DNA from: Roseinatronobacter monicus
GTDB lineage: Bacteria > Pseudomonadota > Alphaproteobacteria > Rhodobacterales > Rhodobacteraceae
Direction: 5' to 3'
Length of the DNA stretch: 64,000 nucleotides
Assembly: GCF_006716865.1 (NCBI RefSeq)
Contig: NZ_VFPT01000001.1
Location: 1,235,001-1,299,000 of the forward strand
Shown here: positions 27,036 through 36,254 of the stretch, piece after piece
How the letters are laid out: each line of letters opens with the position of its first letter
Position numbering within the stretch: the stretch's first letter is position 1
The notes under the pieces: model-generated
Database searches by the model: none
The model's input: only the letters and a program-made list of their open reading frames with translations
Told to the model about the DNA's origin: nothing
Made by a program: the position numbers and the translations under genes

Positions 27036-27533
27036 ATGACAGAGCATGCGGGGCAGGGTGGATTTTGCTGTGCCAGCCATAGTGGCACAGCGAATGCACA
27101 GGCGATTCTTGATCTGGCCGAAGCCCGCGCAAAGGACCGCAAGGTTCGTCTGACACCTGTGCGACGGCGGACACTGGAAATCCTGCTTCAGGCGCATGGT
27201 GCTTTGGGGGCGTATGACGTGCTGGAACAGCTTGCTGCCGAAGGGTTCGGCACCCAGCCCCCGGTTGCCTACCGCGCGCTTAACTTTCTGGTCGAGAATG
27301 GCATGGCGCATCGAATCAGGCGGCTGAACGCCTTTACCGCCTGCGCGCATCCCAGCGAAGACCATCGCGCGGCCTTTTTGATTTGTTCTGCCTGTGACAG
27401 CGTGACCGAGGCGCAGGCTGGCGGGGTCAATGCCGCGTTGAGTGCTGCGGCGGATGCCGCAGGCTTTGCGCTTGATCGCGCCACGATTGAAGCGGTCGGG
27501 TTGTGTCGCGCCTGTCAGGGGGCGCACGCGTGA
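27036..27533 (+). CDS. zur: Zinc uptake regulator, Fur family
   Basis: Fur-superfamily metal-dependent repressor, 165 aa. The winged helix is visible (VRLTPVRRRTLEILLQ, AYDVLEQL, PPVAYRALNFLVENGMAHRI), then ACAHPSEDHRAAFLICSACDSVTE with His/Cys metal ligands and C-terminal LCRACQ supplying the second Cys pair of the structural zinc site. The N-terminus has an additional FCCASHSG stretch. It is the first gene of zur-znuC-znuB and divergent from znuA; the context separates Zur from Fur. It probably represses its own operon. Confidence 0.92.
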   Translation: MTEHAGQGGFCCASHSGTANAQAILDLAEARAKDRKVRLTPVRRRTLEILLQAHGALGAYDVLEQLAAEGFGTQPPVAYRALNFLVENGMAHRIRRLNAFTACAHPSEDHRAAFLICSACDSVTEAQAGGVNAALSAAADAAGFALDRATIEAVGLCRACQGAHA

Positions 27534-28291
27534 GTCTGATTACAGCGGCAGGTCTGGGCGTCCATTATGGCGGGCGCAAGGTGTTATTTGACATCGACTT
27601 CCAGATGGAGCGAGGCGAGATTGTTACCATTGTCGGGCCGAACGGGTCAGGCAAGACCACATTTTTGCGCGCACTTCTGGGGGTCGTGCCCCCGTCGAGC
27701 GGGCGGATCACGCGCGCCAAGGGTGTCAGCGTCGGCTACGTGCCGCAGCGGTTGCATATCGACCCAGGTCTGCCCTTGCCGGTTTCACGTTTTCTGTCGC
27801 TGCCAAAGCGGCGTAGTGCGTCCGAGATTGCACAGGTGCTCGACCGTGTAGGTGTGCCCGATGTGGCTGCCCAGAATATGGCGACATTGTCGGGCGGGCA
27901 GTTCCAGCGGGTGCTGCTGGCCCGTGCCCTGCTGGTCAAACCCGATATTCTGATGCTGGATGAGCCGACAGCCGGGCTGGACCAACCCGGCGTTGCCAGC
28001 TTTTACCGTCTGATCGAAGAAGTCCGCCGCGAAATTGGCTGCGCTGTGCTGTCGGTCAGTCATGATCTGCATGTGGTGATGGCGGCCTCGGATCGGGTGG
28101 TTTGTATCAACGGGCATGTCTGTTGCGAAGGCGCGCCGCATGTGGTGCGCGCGGCCCCGGAATACCGCGCGTTGTTTGGTTTGGGCACGGGCGGGGCGCT
28201 GGCGCTGTATCAGCACAGCCACGACCACGAGCATGATCACGACCATGACCACACCCATGAAGAAAAGGATCACGCCCATCATGCTGGATGA
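27530..28291 (+). CDS. znuC: Zinc ABC transporter ATP-binding protein
   Basis: ATPase of the Znu zinc importer, 253 aa. Walker A GPNGSGKTTF (about 37-46), signature LSGGQFQRVLLARALL, Walker B ILMLDEPTAGLD and H-loop SVSHDLHVVMA are all present. The C-terminus carries a His/Asp-rich tail (HSHDHEHDHDHDHTHEEK), an echo of the ZnuA loop that may hold zinc on the cytosolic side. GTG 27530 overlaps the zur stop (GTGA); the frame upstream to 27503 is inside zur and unlikely to be used. Confidence 0.93.
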   Translation: MSLITAAGLGVHYGGRKVLFDIDFQMERGEIVTIVGPNGSGKTTFLRALLGVVPPSSGRITRAKGVSVGYVPQRLHIDPGLPLPVSRFLSLPKRRSASEIAQVLDRVGVPDVAAQNMATLSGGQFQRVLLARALLVKPDILMLDEPTAGLDQPGVASFYRLIEEVRREIGCAVLSVSHDLHVVMAASDRVVCINGHVCCEGAPHVVRAAPEYRALFGLGTGGALALYQHSHDHEHDHDHDHTHEEKDHAHHAG

Positions 28292-29084
28292 TTTTATGCT
28301 GCGCGCAACGCTTGCAGGGCTGGCTGTGGCGCTGGCGACAGGGCCGTTGGGGTGCTTTGTGGTCTGGCGGCGCATGGCCTACTTTGGCGATGCAACAGCC
28401 CATGCCGCGATTCTGGGCGTCGCGCTGGCGCTGGGGTTTCAGATCAGCATTTTCATTGGCACCATGGTGGTGGCATTGGTCATGGCGATGATCGTTTCCG
28501 TGCTGGCGGGGCGCGGCTGGGCAATGGATACAACGCTGGGTGTGCTTGCGCATTCGGCGCTGGCCTTTGGTCTGGTTGCGGTGTCGTTTCTGCCTGCGGT
28601 GCGGGTTGATCTGTCGGCCTATCTGTTTGGCGATATTCTGGCGGTGTCGCGGTTTGACCTTGCGGTGATTGCGACGGGGTCGCTGCTGGTATTGGGGTTG
28701 ATCCTGTGGCGGTGGGCAGCCCTTCTGACAGCGACATTGAATGAGGATCTGGCCCATGCGTCGGGGATCAATCCGGGACATGAGCGCTTAGTTCTGACGA
28801 TTGCACTGGCCATCGTGGTGGCGGTGGCGCTGAAAATCGTGGGCGCGCTTCTGATCGCGGCCTTGCTGATTATTCCGGCGGCGGCGGCGCGCAATTTCGC
28901 TCGCTCGCCGGAAAGCATGGCGTTAGGGGCGGTTGTGATTGGCGGCGTGTCGGTCTGGGGGGGGCTGCAACTGTCCCTGACGCATGACACGCCCTCTGGC
29001 CCCTCGATCGTGGTTTTCGCGGCCATGATCTTTCTGGTGACAACGATTGCAGGGTCGGTGCTTCAGAAACGGTTGGGGCGGTAG
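28281..29084 (+). CDS. znuB: Zinc ABC transporter permease
   Basis: ABC-3 family permease with about eight spans, 267 aa. Typical stretches are GPLGCFVVWRRMAYFGDATAHAA near the start and ALKIVGALLIAALLIIPAAAAR in the C-terminal part. ATG 28281 lies 11 nt inside znuC; ATG 28296 is a possible alternative. The frame is open upstream to 28116, but that part is the His-tail coding region of znuC in another frame. The 3' end overlaps the convergent oxidoreductase by 22 nt. Confidence 0.92.
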   Translation: MLDDFMLRATLAGLAVALATGPLGCFVVWRRMAYFGDATAHAAILGVALALGFQISIFIGTMVVALVMAMIVSVLAGRGWAMDTTLGVLAHSALAFGLVAVSFLPAVRVDLSAYLFGDILAVSRFDLAVIATGSLLVLGLILWRWAALLTATLNEDLAHASGINPGHERLVLTIALAIVVAVALKIVGALLIAALLIIPAAAARNFARSPESMALGAVVIGGVSVWGGLQLSLTHDTPSGPSIVVFAAMIFLVTTIAGSVLQKRLGR

Positions 29085-30298
29085 GGCGCAATATCCAACT
29101 CTGGCGTGCGTCCAGCGACCAAATCTGCGACGATCTGGGCTGTAATGGGGGCAAGGGTCAGGCCCAAATGCCCATGTCCATAGGCATGGATCACATCCGC
29201 CCCCGCGCGAGAGGGGCCGATCACAGGGCGCGAATCCGGCAAGGACGGGCGAAAGCCCATCCAGCGGCGGTCAGGTTCGGGCAGATCGGGCAGAATTGCG
29301 CGCGCGCCGCGTTCCATAACTGCCCAGCGATGCGGCGAAGGGGGCGCTTTCAGCCCCCCCAACTCGACCGTGCCAGCCACACGCAGCCGCCCCGCCATTG
29401 GAGAGAAATAGAAACCCCGCGACACTGGCGTCATCTGGCGGATCAGGCGCGGTGTCGCACAGTCATATTCCAGATGATACCCGCGTTCTGTGTCCAACAG
29501 CACGCGGTCGCCGGCCATCGCCGCTAGGGGTTTAGACCACGCGCCGGCAGCGAGAACCACCTTGCGTGCGGTCAGGGTCAGCCTGTCCCCGCTCAGATGC
29601 ACACGCCCCCCTTCGCGCGTCAGAGCTTTGACTTGCCCCTCGATCCGGTGCACACCTGCCGCATCAACGCTAGCGTGCAAGGCGCGCAGCATGGCGGCGG
29701 GGTCATCCAATGTGACCGTGCGCGGAAAGAACGCAGCACCTGCACCCACATCGGCAGGCAGTCCCGGCTGCAACTGGCCCAACTCGTCGCGGCTGATCTG
29801 CTCTACTTCGACGCCATGCGCGCGATAGGTGCTGAAATCGGCGGCGCGGCGCTCTGCTTCGGTTTCAAACAGATACAGCGAACCGAGAGGTTTAAGCCAT
29901 GCCGTGCCCCCGATCTGCGCTGCCAGGCTGCGCCACGCGGGCGCACTGGGGGCCAGAAGGGCGGCAATCGCGCGGGCATTGGCCTCGGCGCGCCGGGGCA
30001 GACATTCGCGCGCGAAACGCGCAAGCCACGGCGCAAGGCTGAGTGCGGCGGCAGGGCGAATGGCCAGCGGGCTGTCGCGGTTGAACAGAAGTGAGGGCAG
30101 GTTGCGCAGCACATCGGGCGTGCCGACGGGCATAACAGCGTAATCGGCAATAACACCTGCATTGCCGTAGGAGGCACCGCTCTCGTCATCCTTGGGCGCA
30201 ATCAGCGTGACCTCATGGCCCTGCTCGGCCAAGCGCAACGCGCAGGACAGGCCGACAACGCCGCCGCCGATAACTGCGATTTCCGTCTGCTGTGCCAT
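29063..30298 (-). CDS. FAD-dependent amino-acid oxidoreductase (DadA-like)
   Basis: A 411-aa DAO-superfamily flavoprotein. The N-terminal Rossmann motif VIGGGVVGLSCALRLAEQGH (near residues 8-27) binds FAD; the VVLAAGAWSKPLA stretch near residue 260 and a C-terminal HAYGHGHLGLTLAP, which closes over the flavin, match D-amino-acid dehydrogenases. No membrane span. The substrate could be a D-amino acid or another amine. The ATG at 30298 gives the canonical N-terminus; the longer frame to 30370 is rejected. Convergent overlap of 22 nt with znuB leaves no room for a dedicated terminator. Confidence 0.87.
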   Translation of the reverse strand: MAQQTEIAVIGGGVVGLSCALRLAEQGHEVTLIAPKDDESGASYGNAGVIADYAVMPVGTPDVLRNLPSLLFNRDSPLAIRPAAALSLAPWLARFARECLPRRAEANARAIAALLAPSAPAWRSLAAQIGGTAWLKPLGSLYLFETEAERRAADFSTYRAHGVEVEQISRDELGQLQPGLPADVGAGAAFFPRTVTLDDPAAMLRALHASVDAAGVHRIEGQVKALTREGGRVHLSGDRLTLTARKVVLAAGAWSKPLAAMAGDRVLLDTERGYHLEYDCATPRLIRQMTPVSRGFYFSPMAGRLRVAGTVELGGLKAPPSPHRWAVMERGARAILPDLPEPDRRWMGFRPSLPDSRPVIGPSRAGADVIHAYGHGHLGLTLAPITAQIVADLVAGRTPELDIAPYRPNRF

Positions 30299-30382
30299 GC
30301 GCGGCCTTTCAGATGATCTGTCGCAGGTGTCCTGCAAAAGTCCCGCATGTGCAAGCGGCAAGCGCGGCAATTGATCGTACGA

Positions 30383-32170
30383 TCAGGCCGCGCGTTCGGC
30401 GGTGAATTGCAAGCGTGCGAGCCTTGCATACAGCCCGCCCTGTGCCACCAGTTCTTCATGCGTGCCCGTGGCAACAATGCGCCCCTCATCAAACACCACG
30501 ATGCGATCTGCCTGTTTGACGGTCGCCAGACGGTGCGCGATTGCAATGGTCGTACGGCCCTTGGACAAATGGTCGACCGCGCGCTGCACGGCGGCTTCGG
30601 ATTCGGCGTCCAATGCGCTGGTTGCTTCGTCCAGAAGCAGGATCGGCGCATCGCGCAGGATGGCGCGTGCGATGGCCACGCGCTGTTTTTGTCCGCCCGA
30701 CAGCATGACGCCGCGCTCGCCCAGCTCGGTGTTATACCCATCGGGCAGACGGTCGAGGAACGTATCGGCATGTGCAGCGCGTGCCGCGGCCAACACTTCG
30801 CTGTCAGACGCGCCGGGGCGACCAAACCGGATGTTATCCATAGCCGAGGTGGCAAAGATTACCGGGTCTTGCGGCACCAAGGCAATCGCGCGCCGGAAAT
30901 CGCTGCGCTCCATATCGCGCAGATCCATGCCATCAATGCGGATATGACCGGATTTCGGATCATAATAGCGCATCAGCAATTGCAGGATGGTCGTCTTGCC
31001 CGCGCCAGAGGGGCCTACAAGAGCCACAGTCTCGCCCGGTGAAACCGTCAGGCTGACATTCTCCAGCGCTTGCTGGCCGGGGCGGGTGGGGTATTGAAAG
31101 CTGACCGCGTCAAATTGCACCGCGCCGCGTGTGGGCTTGGGCAGGGGCATTGGGGAGGCAGGGTCTTGCACGGCGTCTTCGGCAGACAGCAACTCGATCA
31201 ACCGTTCAGTCGCGCCCGCGGCACGTTGCAGCTCTGACCAGATCTCAGACAACGCCCCGACCGACCCCGCGACGATGACCGCATAGATGACGAATTGCGC
31301 CAATTCGCCCGGTGACATGACGCCCGCCGCCACATCGCGCGCGCCGACCCAAAGCGTGCCCAGAATGCCAGTGAATACCAGTGAAATGACAATTACAGTC
31401 AGCAGCGCGCGGGTGAAGATTCGCCGCCGTGCCACATCGAAACTGGTTTCGGTTACACGGTCAAAGGCCGCGCGGGATGCGGCCTCATGCGTGTTGGCCT
31501 GCACGGTCTGAACAGCACTCAACGCTTCCGAGGCATTGCCGGAACTGGCCGCGATCCAGTCCTGATTCTCGCGCGAGAGTTTGCGCAGCTTGCGCCCCAT
31601 GACCACAATCGGCACGATGATGACCGGCACCATGAGCAACACAAAGCCCATCAGCTTGGCCGAAGTCAGCCCCAGCAGGATCAACCCGCCCATCAACATC
31701 AGCGCATTGCGCAACGCGATAGAAACAGACGAGCCGATGACCGACTGAATAAGCGTGGTATCGGTCGTCAGGCGCGACAGCACCTCGCCGGTCATGATGC
31801 GTTCATAAAATGCAGGGCTGCGGTCGATGACACGCGCGAAAAGTGCTTTGCGAATATCAGCCACGATCCGCTCACCAAGACGCGTGACGAAATAATAGCG
31901 CAGCCCTGTGCCCAGTGCCAACAGACCCGCCAATGCGAATGCGCCAGCAAAATACTGGTTCAGCAGCGCCATTTCGCGGGCTTCAAACCCGTCAACAACA
32001 CGGCGAACGGCCAAGGGCAGCGCAAGCGTGATGGCTGCGGTCGCCACAAGGGCAAGGATCGCGATTGCCAGCAACCCGGTATAGGGGCGAATGAACGGCC
32101 ATAACCCCCGCAGCGCGCCCATATTTCTGGATTTCGCGCGGTCTTGTTGCGCTGCGTCAGTGTCTGTCAT
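30383..32170 (-). CDS. ABC transporter, fused membrane and ATPase domains (exporter)
   Basis: A 595-aa type-IV ABC exporter half-transporter (MsbA/LmrA-like) working as a homodimer in the inner membrane. Six spans occupy about residues 28-310 (TGLLAIAILALVATAAITLA first), followed by the nucleotide-binding domain: Walker A GPSGAGKTT, signature LSGGQKQRVAIARAIL, Walker B ILLLDEATSALD and an H-loop AIAHRLATV. Lipid, peptide or drug could be cargo; the sequence does not say. It stands alone on its strand, with 84 bp to the flavoprotein gene downstream. Confidence 0.9.
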   Translation of the reverse strand: MTDTDAAQQDRAKSRNMGALRGLWPFIRPYTGLLAIAILALVATAAITLALPLAVRRVVDGFEAREMALLNQYFAGAFALAGLLALGTGLRYYFVTRLGERIVADIRKALFARVIDRSPAFYERIMTGEVLSRLTTDTTLIQSVIGSSVSIALRNALMLMGGLILLGLTSAKLMGFVLLMVPVIIVPIVVMGRKLRKLSRENQDWIAASSGNASEALSAVQTVQANTHEAASRAAFDRVTETSFDVARRRIFTRALLTVIVISLVFTGILGTLWVGARDVAAGVMSPGELAQFVIYAVIVAGSVGALSEIWSELQRAAGATERLIELLSAEDAVQDPASPMPLPKPTRGAVQFDAVSFQYPTRPGQQALENVSLTVSPGETVALVGPSGAGKTTILQLLMRYYDPKSGHIRIDGMDLRDMERSDFRRAIALVPQDPVIFATSAMDNIRFGRPGASDSEVLAAARAAHADTFLDRLPDGYNTELGERGVMLSGGQKQRVAIARAILRDAPILLLDEATSALDAESEAAVQRAVDHLSKGRTTIAIAHRLATVKQADRIVVFDEGRIVATGTHEELVAQGGLYARLARLQFTAERAA

Positions 32171-32454
32171 GCGCCCTTGCTCTTGCTAAGTTCGATACGG
32201 TTTAGGTCAGCCAGCGCAAGGGGGCAACCCCCAGCTTGGGCATGCATGGGCGCAATCAGGGGGCCGTAATCGTTATGGTGGTGCAAAACCTGACATGGTG
32301 TCGCATGAAGCGACCTGTGCCGTGTGTGGCAGGGCCAAATCCTAAAGTCTGCTGACCAACAGACCCGCGTGGCGTTCTGCGCCTATCTGATCGACGGCAA
32401 GGCGCATGAAGGGCCGCGCGCGGTGTGGGCGCGACCCGTCTCAAATGACAGCAC
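32171..32454. other. Intergenic region with no supported gene
   Basis: 284 bp between the ABC exporter and pmtA. Only very short frames occur, for example a 16-codon frame starting at 32293 with a CAVC motif, and a longer plus frame that runs into pmtA antisense. No terminator-like hairpin or RNA gene seen. Confidence 0.5.
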
Positions 32455-33072
32455 TCAGGCCGCTTTCTCCATCCGCAAAAAGGTGAAAACACCCAGACTT
32501 GTCAGCGGTGTATCTTCCACAAGTTGCAGGTCATGCACGCCCAACACCCGGTCTTTGGGGAAGTTTGAATGCCAGCCCATCCAGTCGGCGAAGGGCGCAA
32601 ATTTGCGCTCTAGCCACGCCAGCCAGCCTTCTTCGCGGGCGAAATGGTTGACCAGCAGGATTTGCCCGCCGGGTTTGCACACACGTGCCATTTCGGCCAT
32701 GACCTGTTCGGGGTCTGGCACAACCGAGATCAGATGCATGGCCACGACCGTGTCGAAACTTGCATCAGGGAAATCCAGATTGCGCGCGTCCATCTGCCGC
32801 AGATCGCGCACATGGTCCAGCTTCTCTTCGCTGACCTTGGTGCGGGCGCGGGTCAGCATATCTTCTGAAAAATCAATTCCGGTCACGTCGAGCGAGGCGT
32901 TGTAATAGGGTAGCGCCAGACCAGTGCCAACGCCCACTTCCAATACGCGGCCCCCAATGGTGTTGGCGACCTGCGTAGCATGGCGGCGGCCTGTGTTGGT
33001 GATGCGGCCAAAGGTTAGATCGTAAATCGGTGCCCAGCGGCGATAGCTTGACGTGATAGCTTCTGGTTTCAA
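32455..33072 (-). CDS. pmtA: Phosphatidylethanolamine N-methyltransferase, PmtA type
   Basis: SAM-dependent methyltransferase of 205 aa that by family converts phosphatidylethanolamine to phosphatidylcholine. The SAM motif I is VLEVGVGTGLALP (about 43-55), motif post-I VTGIDFSEDML, and the conserved RMDARN-like segment QMDARNLDFPDASFDTVVAMH; the whole matches the Rhodobacter sphaeroides PmtA pattern rather than UbiE. A TTG start is used: AGGGAGGG lies 6 nt upstream and no ATG or GTG fits. Probably loosely membrane-bound without a span. Confidence 0.82.
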   Translation of the reverse strand: MKPEAITSSYRRWAPIYDLTFGRITNTGRRHATQVANTIGGRVLEVGVGTGLALPYYNASLDVTGIDFSEDMLTRARTKVSEEKLDHVRDLRQMDARNLDFPDASFDTVVAMHLISVVPDPEQVMAEMARVCKPGGQILLVNHFAREEGWLAWLERKFAPFADWMGWHSNFPKDRVLGVHDLQLVEDTPLTSLGVFTFLRMEKAA

Positions 33073-33185
33073 GTTCAGCCCTCCCTTACCGGCTGCTGCC
33101 AGATGTGGGCTAGTCCCGCCTTAGGGTCAACCTGTTGGCTGAGCGGATCGGGGCAAACTTTCCGTTATGTGCGTTTTACAGGCAC

Positions 33186-33518
33186 CTACATCGAAAAGCT
33201 GATGCCGCAGCCGCAACTTGACGATGCGTTCGGATTGTCGATGACAAAGCGCGAGCCGATCAGTTCTTCGGTGAAATCAACCACAGCGTTTTCAAGAAAG
33301 GGCAGAGAGACAGGGTCAATCAATACCTTCTGGCCATTCTTCTCAAGCACAAGGTCATCGGCTGTCGGTTCGTCAAACCGGATGTCGTATTGAAAGCCAG
33401 AGCATCCGCCACCATCAACGGCCACGCGCAAGGCCTTGACCTCGCCGGTATCTTCAGCGATTTCAGCAAGGCGAGCAAAGGCGCGGTCGCTTACGCGAGG
33501 GGGCAGAGTTAGGGACAT
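33186..33518 (-). CDS. erpA: Iron-sulfur carrier, ErpA/IscA family
   Basis: A 110-aa A-type carrier that passes Fe-S clusters to target proteins. The three ligand cysteines are in GGGCSGFQY (about residue 39) and the C-terminal SSCGCGISF (about 103 and 105). The GGGCSGFQY form is closer to ErpA than IscA or SufA, so the symbol is likely but not certain. It is divergent from dgt with an 80-bp spacer, an arrangement common in Rhodobacterales. Confidence 0.85.
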   Translation of the reverse strand: MSLTLPPRVSDRAFARLAEIAEDTGEVKALRVAVDGGGCSGFQYDIRFDEPTADDLVLEKNGQKVLIDPVSLPFLENAVVDFTEELIGSRFVIDNPNASSSCGCGISFSM

Positions 33519-33598
33519 GCGGTTCCAGTGTCTATTTCCGATTACTTTGCTCTGATATAAGCAAGCCGACAGTGTTCGGCAAGATGGCTGGAGAGGAA

Positions 33599-34792
33599 AT
33601 GCTCAAACCCTACGCAACGCGGCCCGAAGATTCGCGCGGGCGGCTGCACACGGAAGCGATGAGCACCTTTCGCTCGCCATTTCAGCGTGACCGCGACCGC
33701 ATTATCCACTCCAGCGCCTTTCGGCGGCTCAAGCACAAGACGCAGGTGTTTATCGAGCATGAGGGCGATTACTACCGCACGCGGCTGACCCATTCAATCG
33801 AGGTGGCGCAGGTGGCGCGGACGTTGGCAGGGGCATTGGGGTTGAACACCGATCTGGCCGAGGCGATTGCGCTGGCACATGATCTGGGCCATCCGCCCTT
33901 TGGCCATACCGGTGAAGATGCGCTGTGTGATCTGATGGCCCCTTATGGCGGGTTCGACCATAACGCGCAGGCGTTGCGGATCGTCACCCTGCTGGAATGC
34001 CATTATGCCGATTTCGACGGGCTGAACCTGACATGGGAAACGCTGGAAGGCATCGCAAAGCATAACGGACCCGTTGCGCGGGCAGATGGCACGCCCCTGA
34101 AAGGCGATGTGCTGCCCTATGCGCTGGTCGAATGTAACGCAGCCTTTGATCTGGAGTTGCATGGCTATGCCAGCGCAGAAGCGCAGGTTGCCGCGATTGC
34201 CGATGACATTGCCTATAATCACCACGATCTGCATGATGGGCTGCGCTCTGGCCTGTTCACCGAAGCTGATCTGATGGAATTGCCGATCACCGGCCCGGCC
34301 TTTGCCGAAGTGGACAGGCTCTATCCCGGACTTGATGTGATGCGGCGCAGGCATGAGGCGCTGCGCCGTGTGTTCGGGGTTATGGTCGAGGATGTGTTGC
34401 TTGTGGCCGAGACACGGCTTGGCCCCGCAAACCTGAGCCATGCACAAGATGTGCGCGATCTGAACCTGACCATCATCCGGTTTTCAGACCGTCTGTTCCG
34501 GGAATTGAAGGTGATCCGTCAGTTCCTGTTCAACCGCATGTACCGCGCCCCGTCTGTGGTCGAGATGCGCGCGCAGGTCACAACGATGGTGCGCGAGTTG
34601 TTCCCGTTGTTCATGGGCCGCCCCGAGTTGCTGCCCGCCGAATGGCGGCGCGATATGGATGCAGCATATGGGCAAACCGAATTGGCGCGGATTGTCGCAG
34701 ATTATGTCTCTGGCATGACCGACCGGTTTGCGATTCAGGAACATGCACGTCTGATCCGTGGCGAGAAGCCCGTGGGCGCCCGTTACCTGTAA
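33599..34792 (+). CDS. dgt: dGTP triphosphohydrolase-like protein
   Basis: HD-superfamily dNTPase hydrolysing dGTP (and in this bacterial type other dNTPs) to nucleoside plus triphosphate. The 397-aa protein has the metal residues in RLTHSIEVAQ, ALAHDLGHPPFGHTGE (HD motif plus the downstream His), and a later DDIAYNHHDLHDG. The start MLKPYATRP at 33599 has GGAG 5 nt upstream and aligns with relatives; ATG 33584 and GTG 33572 are in frame upstream. Divergent from the ErpA-like gene. Confidence 0.9.
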   Translation: MLKPYATRPEDSRGRLHTEAMSTFRSPFQRDRDRIIHSSAFRRLKHKTQVFIEHEGDYYRTRLTHSIEVAQVARTLAGALGLNTDLAEAIALAHDLGHPPFGHTGEDALCDLMAPYGGFDHNAQALRIVTLLECHYADFDGLNLTWETLEGIAKHNGPVARADGTPLKGDVLPYALVECNAAFDLELHGYASAEAQVAAIADDIAYNHHDLHDGLRSGLFTEADLMELPITGPAFAEVDRLYPGLDVMRRRHEALRRVFGVMVEDVLLVAETRLGPANLSHAQDVRDLNLTIIRFSDRLFRELKVIRQFLFNRMYRAPSVVEMRAQVTTMVRELFPLFMGRPELLPAEWRRDMDAAYGQTELARIVADYVSGMTDRFAIQEHARLIRGEKPVGARYL

Positions 34793-35017
34793 GGGGGCGT
34801 CATGGCGGGGCGTTCAGATGTAATGCTGGGTGACTTTGCCATGCGCGCCGCCGCATTGGGTATCTCGGAAAAAGCTCTGCCGGGTCTCGGTCGGTGGCGA
34901 CGGTATCTGGCTGCTGTGATCGGGGTTCGAGGCCGCCATTGCCGCGCGCCAAACCGCAGATCCGACGTGATACGCCTTTATTCCACTTGACACAAAGGCC
35001 ATGACTGGCGGACCTTG

Positions 35018-35043
35018 GACGGGCTGGTGCAGCCCGTCTTGTC
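35018..35043 (+). terminator. Hairpin downstream of dgt
   Basis: Eight-bp stem GACGGGCT / AGCCCGTC with loop GGTGC, followed by TTGTCT. It lies about 225 bp after dgt and 32 bp before the CBS gene start. A perfect TTGACA occurs at 34987-34992 but has no good -10, so a small RNA here is not supported. Confidence 0.4.
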
Positions 35044-35074
35044 TGTGCCACCAAAATAACGGGAGGTGGGTTTC

Positions 35075-35509
35075 ATGCTTGTCAGTCAGATTATTCGTAA
35101 CAAACCGCAACAGGGCGTAATAACGGTCAGCCCTGGTTCCTCATTGGGCGACGCCGCCAAGTTGCTGTCGCAAAAGCGAATCGGTGCCGTTGTGGTGTCA
35201 CAGGATGGCGAAAAGGTCGCTGGCATATTGTCCGAACGTGACATCGTACGCGAGTTAGGCAAACGTGGCGCGGAATGCCTGTCCGACAAGGTCGACGATG
35301 TGATGACGCGCAGCGTTTTTGGCTGTAGCCCCGAAGACAGCACCGATCTGGTTTTGCAGACAATGACACAGAAACGCTTTCGCCACTTGCCCGTGATGGA
35401 GGGGGAGAAGATGATCGCGCTTGTCTCGATCGGGGATGTGGTGGCGGCGAAGATGTCAGAGCTGCAACTGGAAAAAGACGCGCTGACCGGCATGATCATG
35501 GGCTATTGA
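35075..35509 (+). CDS. Paired CBS-domain protein
   Basis: A 144-aa protein made of two CBS domains (about residues 10-65 and 75-135) and nothing else. The typical GIL(S/T)ERDIVR motif closing the first and VSIGDVV closing the second are visible. Such modules bind adenine nucleotides and regulate partners; relatives resemble the stand-alone CBS proteins widespread in Alphaproteobacteria. GGAGG is 8 nt before ATG 35075 (a GTG at 35066 is less likely). Partner unknown. Confidence 0.85.
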   Translation: MLVSQIIRNKPQQGVITVSPGSSLGDAAKLLSQKRIGAVVVSQDGEKVAGILSERDIVRELGKRGAECLSDKVDDVMTRSVFGCSPEDSTDLVLQTMTQKRFRHLPVMEGEKMIALVSIGDVVAAKMSELQLEKDALTGMIMGY

Positions 35510-35594
35510 GCGCCGCTTTTTACAGCCGAAGGCTTGCATATCCCTGCGCAATATTGTTGCGTTCCCCCAGAGGGCAGACATGAGGGGGACGCCG

Positions 35595-36086
35595 ATGCGC
35601 ATCGGACTTTATCCGGGGACTTTCGACCCGCTGACACTGGGGCATCGCGATATCATCACGCGCGCGGCGCAGCTTGTGGACAGGCTGGTGATCGGCGTTG
35701 CGATCAACCGTGACAAGGGCCCGCTGTTCACGCTGGAAGAGCGGGTGGCGATGATCGAGGCCGAGGTGACGGACCTGCGCGAACGCACGGGCGTCGATAT
35801 TGTGGCCCATCCATTCGAGAATCTGTTGATTGATTGCGCGCGCGATGTGGGCGCGTCGATCATCATTCGGGGGCTGCGCGCGGTGACGGATTTTGAATAT
35901 GAATTTCAGATGGTGGGGATGAACCTCGCCATGGATGACAGTATCGAGACAGTGTTCCTGATGGCCGAAGCGCGGCATCAGGCGATTGCCTCGAAACTGG
36001 TCAAGGAAATCGCGCGGCTGGGCGGGGACGTGTCGAAATTCGTCTCGCCCCCGATCCGCGAGGCGCTGCTTGCCAAATACGGCTAA
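35595..36086 (+). CDS. coaD: Phosphopantetheine adenylyltransferase
   Basis: Penultimate step of CoA synthesis: ATP plus 4'-phosphopantetheine gives dephospho-CoA. The 163-aa protein has the nucleotidyltransferase motif YPGTFDPLTLGH (about 5-16) and the C-terminal ISST-equivalent REIARLGGDVSKFV region. The start MRIGLYPG at 35595 follows AGGGGG by 6 nt; the frame extends five codons upstream. It converges with a 54-aa small gene 3 bp downstream. Confidence 0.95.
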   Translation: MRIGLYPGTFDPLTLGHRDIITRAAQLVDRLVIGVAINRDKGPLFTLEERVAMIEAEVTDLRERTGVDIVAHPFENLLIDCARDVGASIIIRGLRAVTDFEYEFQMVGMNLAMDDSIETVFLMAEARHQAIASKLVKEIARLGGDVSKFVSPPIREALLAKYG

Positions 36087-36089
36087 GGG

Positions 36090-36254
36090 TCAGGTGCCGT
36101 AAACGGCCTCTGCGGCAATTTTGGCCGCGTCAGGCTGGTAGATGTCAAGATCGATGGCCACTGCCAGCGGCATGGCTTGCAACTTTGCCTTGGTGCGCGC
36201 ATAGGCGGCGCGCTTCTTAAGGCGATTTTGCACTTTGGTCAGAAGCGAGGTCAT
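36090..36254 (-). CDS. 54-aa small basic protein
   Basis: Small gene with an excellent RBS (AAAGGAG, 6 nt before ATG 36254). The product MTSLLTKVQNRLKKRAAY... is basic and helical in the first half, then MPLAVAIDLDIYQPDAAKIA and ends AVYGT. The arrangement of a basic amphipathic helix followed by a 'MPLxVAxDLDIY' segment recalls short conserved Rhodobacterales proteins related to DUF1127-like small regulators, but I cannot confirm the family. It ends 3 bp from the coaD stop in convergent orientation. Confidence 0.65.
   Translation of the reverse strand: MTSLLTKVQNRLKKRAAYARTKAKLQAMPLAVAIDLDIYQPDAAKIAAEAVYGT

Noticed and set aside
34802..34990. Short plus frame after dgt (62 aa)
   Set aside because: No RBS and no recognisable features; the 282-bp gap holds a hairpin at 35018-35043 but no supported gene.
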